Source: Opitutia bacterium UBA4654 (GTDB lineage Bacteria > Verrucomicrobiota > Verrucomicrobiia > Opitutales > Intestinicryptomonadaceae). From it: a stretch of 6,491 nucleotides of DNA. The translations under genes were made by a program, and so were the position numbers. Of the stretch, positions 5,202-6,491 are shown piece after piece. Where the stretch lies: positions 1-6,491 of the forward strand of contig DHMA01000213.1 in NCBI GenBank assembly GCA_002405555.1, read 5' to 3'. Position 1 is the first letter of the stretch. Every line of letters begins with the position of its first letter. Below the pieces are notes generated by a model. That model ran no database searches and was not told the origin of the DNA. It worked only from the letters and a program-made list of their open reading frames with translations.

Positions 5202-6038
5202 ATGAACCGTGAAAAATTTCTGCAAAATTCGTTCCGCGCGTGGAACATCCTGCCTGCGGCATTTTTGGAACTGTGCAACCGCAACGCCGTCGAAGTCCCG
5301 CGCGAATGCGGCGGAAGCGACGCCGAGGCATGGCGCTGCGCGTTCGCGCCGTTCGTAAAACAGCGCAAAAAAACCTGCGTCGACGGGAATAAAATAGCCC
5401 GCATCGAAATAAGGGGACCATTATTTCGGGAGGAGGCTCCGTTTACGGTTGCGGCGTGCGGCGGAACGGACTACGGCGAACTTCTCGACGATTTGGAGTA
5501 TGCTGAGGATAACGCCTGCGGAATTTTCCTCGAAATAGACTCCCCCGGCGGACACGCGGCGGGCAACGCGGATGTCGCGCGGGCATTTTCGGAAACAAAG
5601 CTTCCGATAGTGGTCCACGCAAGGGACTACTGTTGTTCGGCGGCGTATGCGATAGCCTCGGGCGCAAACTACATTTTCGCGAACGCCGACGCGCTTGTGG
5701 GCAGCATCGGCACAATCCTTCCGCTAATCGACGAGCGCGGGCTTTGGGAAAAGCTTGGGATAAAACCCGACTACATAACAAACCGCGACGGCGTTTTGAA
5801 GGCATCGGGAATGCCCCCGAACCAGTCGGATTTGGAGCGCCGCAGTCTGCAACTCGAAACGGAGTCGTTCTTCGCGCTTTTCAAAAAACATGTCTTGAAA
5901 CACAGAAACATTCCGTCGGAGGCCATGAGGGGACAGGCGTTTGTCGGCTTGAAAGCCCTCGAAAACAATTTAATCGACGGCATACGAGGGGAGTCCGCAG
6001 CCTACGAAAAACTGCTTTATTTGACAAGGAGGCGTTGA
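5202..6038 (+). CDS. S49 (SppA/protease IV-like) prohead protease
   Basis: A 278-aa serine peptidase of family S49, the ClpP/crotonase-like fold used by lambda-type phages to process scaffold and portal during prohead maturation (lambda gpC role). Residues 109-117 read FLEIDSPGG, the conserved strand and oxyanion turn. The predicted nucleophile is Ser146 in CCSAAYAIAS. GSIGT is at 167-171. The predicted general base is Lys200 in VLKASGMP, 54 residues later, a spacing close to the SppA Ser-Lys pair. There is no signal peptide, unlike host SppA. I prefer ATG 5202 over GTG 5163, because the GTG falls in the hairpin after the portal stop and its 13 extra residues carry no family feature. The upstream Shine-Dalgarno match is weak. 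It is followed 2 nt later by the coiled-coil gene, so protease and candidate scaffold are adjacent. Confidence 0.92.
   Translation: MNREKFLQNSFRAWNILPAAFLELCNRNAVEVPRECGGSDAEAWRCAFAPFVKQRKKTCVDGNKIARIEIRGPLFREEAPFTVAACGGTDYGELLDDLEYAEDNACGIFLEIDSPGGHAAGNADVARAFSETKLPIVVHARDYCCSAAYAIASGANYIFANADALVGSIGTILPLIDERGLWEKLGIKPDYITNRDGVLKASGMPPNQSDLERRSLQLETESFFALFKKHVLKHRNIPSEAMRGQAFVGLKALENNLIDGIRGESAAYEKLLYLTRRR
6026..6032 (+). promoter_or_regulatory. Strong ribosome-binding site of the coiled-coil gene
   Basis: AAGGAGG lies 8 nt before the ATG at 6041 and inside the last codons of the protease gene. It is the best Shine-Dalgarno match on the plus strand of this window. That fits a gene whose product would be needed in many copies, such as a scaffold. 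Confidence 0.7.
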
Positions 6039-6040
6039 AT

Positions 6041-6491
6041 ATGGACAAGCCAAACACATTACAGGAAGCGGTTCTCTCGCTGGAGAATCTGCAAAACAAA
6101 ATCTCCTCGCTTTCCGCCGAGCTCGAATCCGCCGAATCGGAAAACGTCAAACTCGGAAGGGAAAACGAGGAACTCTCGTCGGAAATCTTCGGACTTAAAA
6201 GTTCCGTGGAAAGCGAACAAAACGCGAACGCGGAATTGAGGTCGAAGCTTTCGGAGCTCCAAAAGCGGTACGACATTCTCGCGGCAAAGGATGCCGACGT
6301 CGAAAAACGCGCCTCGCAGATCGCCGCGAAAATAGCGGGCGAATCGGGAACGGAGACTCCCGTGGAGGTTCCGCAAGGCGGGGACGAACCGTCCTTTTCG
6401 GAGATTTCCGAAATGCTCTCGAAGGCTTCGGGGCGCGAAAAGGCCGTTCTTATGGACAAATACGGCGACAGGATTTCCGAATACCTGCGCG
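6041..6491 (+). CDS. Coiled-coil protein, probable capsid scaffold (3' end missing)
   Basis: An open frame of 150 codons runs off the right edge. Residues about 7-85 are a long heptad-repeat coiled coil rich in Glu, Lys, Ser and Leu (for example LENLQNKISSLSAELES). A Gly/Pro/Glu-rich linker follows at about 103-117 (TETPVEVPQGGDEP), then a second helical segment with SEISEMLSKASGREKAVLMDKY. There is no signal peptide or enzyme motif. The position, immediately after the S49 prohead protease and presumably before the major capsid gene, is that of lambda Nu3 scaffold, and a long soluble coiled coil fits that role. In lambda the scaffold is nested in the protease gene; here it is separate. A structural or decoration role is the main alternative, since composition alone does not prove a scaffold. 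Confidence 0.72.
   Translation, partial: MDKPNTLQEAVLSLENLQNKISSLSAELESAESENVKLGRENEELSSEIFGLKSSVESEQNANAELRSKLSELQKRYDILAAKDADVEKRASQIAAKIAGESGTETPVEVPQGGDEPSFSEISEMLSKASGREKAVLMDKYGDRISEYLR

Noticed and set aside
5881..6459. 192-codon Ser-rich minus-strand open frame at the right end
   Set aside because: Its Ser/Phe-rich composition is the mirror of Glu/Lys codons in the plus-strand coiled-coil gene, which has a strong AAGGAGG site; the minus frame has none.
1..6491. CRISPR array, tRNA, rRNA or insertion sequence
   Set aside because: No regularly spaced direct repeats, no cloverleaf with a CCA-type end, and no transposase motif or terminal inverted repeats were seen on either strand.

Overview
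The window reads as the junction of two modules of a tailed dsDNA bacteriophage, most likely an integrated prophage or a metagenomic phage contig. Everything to about position 2069 lies on the minus strand. Everything from about 2181 onward lies on the plus strand. The two sides diverge from an AT-rich intergenic stretch at 2070-2180. Gene packing is tight (8-nt, 8-nt and 4-nt overlaps), as in phages. Coding sequence is moderately GC-rich, starts have recognisable but variable Shine-Dalgarno sites, and the code is standard. The host phylum cannot be fixed from this sequence.

Left module (minus strand, transcribed right to left): a 306-aa amidoligase of the glutamine-synthetase-like COOH-NH2 ligase superfamily with an apparent N-terminal helix-turn-helix; an unrecognised 80-aa protein; and two different gamma-glutamylcyclotransferase-fold proteins, one of GGCT type (YGSNM and EGV motifs) and one of AIG2/GGACT type (YGTLK motif). 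The pairing of an amidoligase with an AIG2-type cyclotransferase is an established association, thought to make or edit gamma-glutamyl or isopeptide amide bonds. The substrate here is unknown. At the extreme left the start of a further minus-strand gene is visible. Its promoter and leader closely match those of the amidoligase operon: the same extended -10, the same 8-nt spacer, the same AGAGCGTGTAT block, a shared CGTCAAA block and an AGGGA Shine-Dalgarno site.

Right module (plus strand): a ParB-domain/beta-class DNA methyltransferase fusion, then a head-assembly series in lambda-like order. This comprises a small protein in the gpW (head-tail joining) position, a lambda-family portal protein, an S49/SppA-type prohead protease, and the beginning of a coiled-coil protein in the scaffold position (cut by the right edge). 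No terminase is visible. The methyltransferase occupies the place where the large terminase would be expected.

The most interesting content is the four-gene amidoligase/cyclotransferase cassette next to the virion-assembly genes, together with the duplicated promoter-leader that suggests a small co-regulated set of genes. Non-coding signals worth attention are a perfect 11-bp inverted repeat over the portal stop codon, a 15-bp palindrome before the methyltransferase, and an octamer (TTGACAAG) that recurs 20-21 nt before three plus-strand ATG codons.
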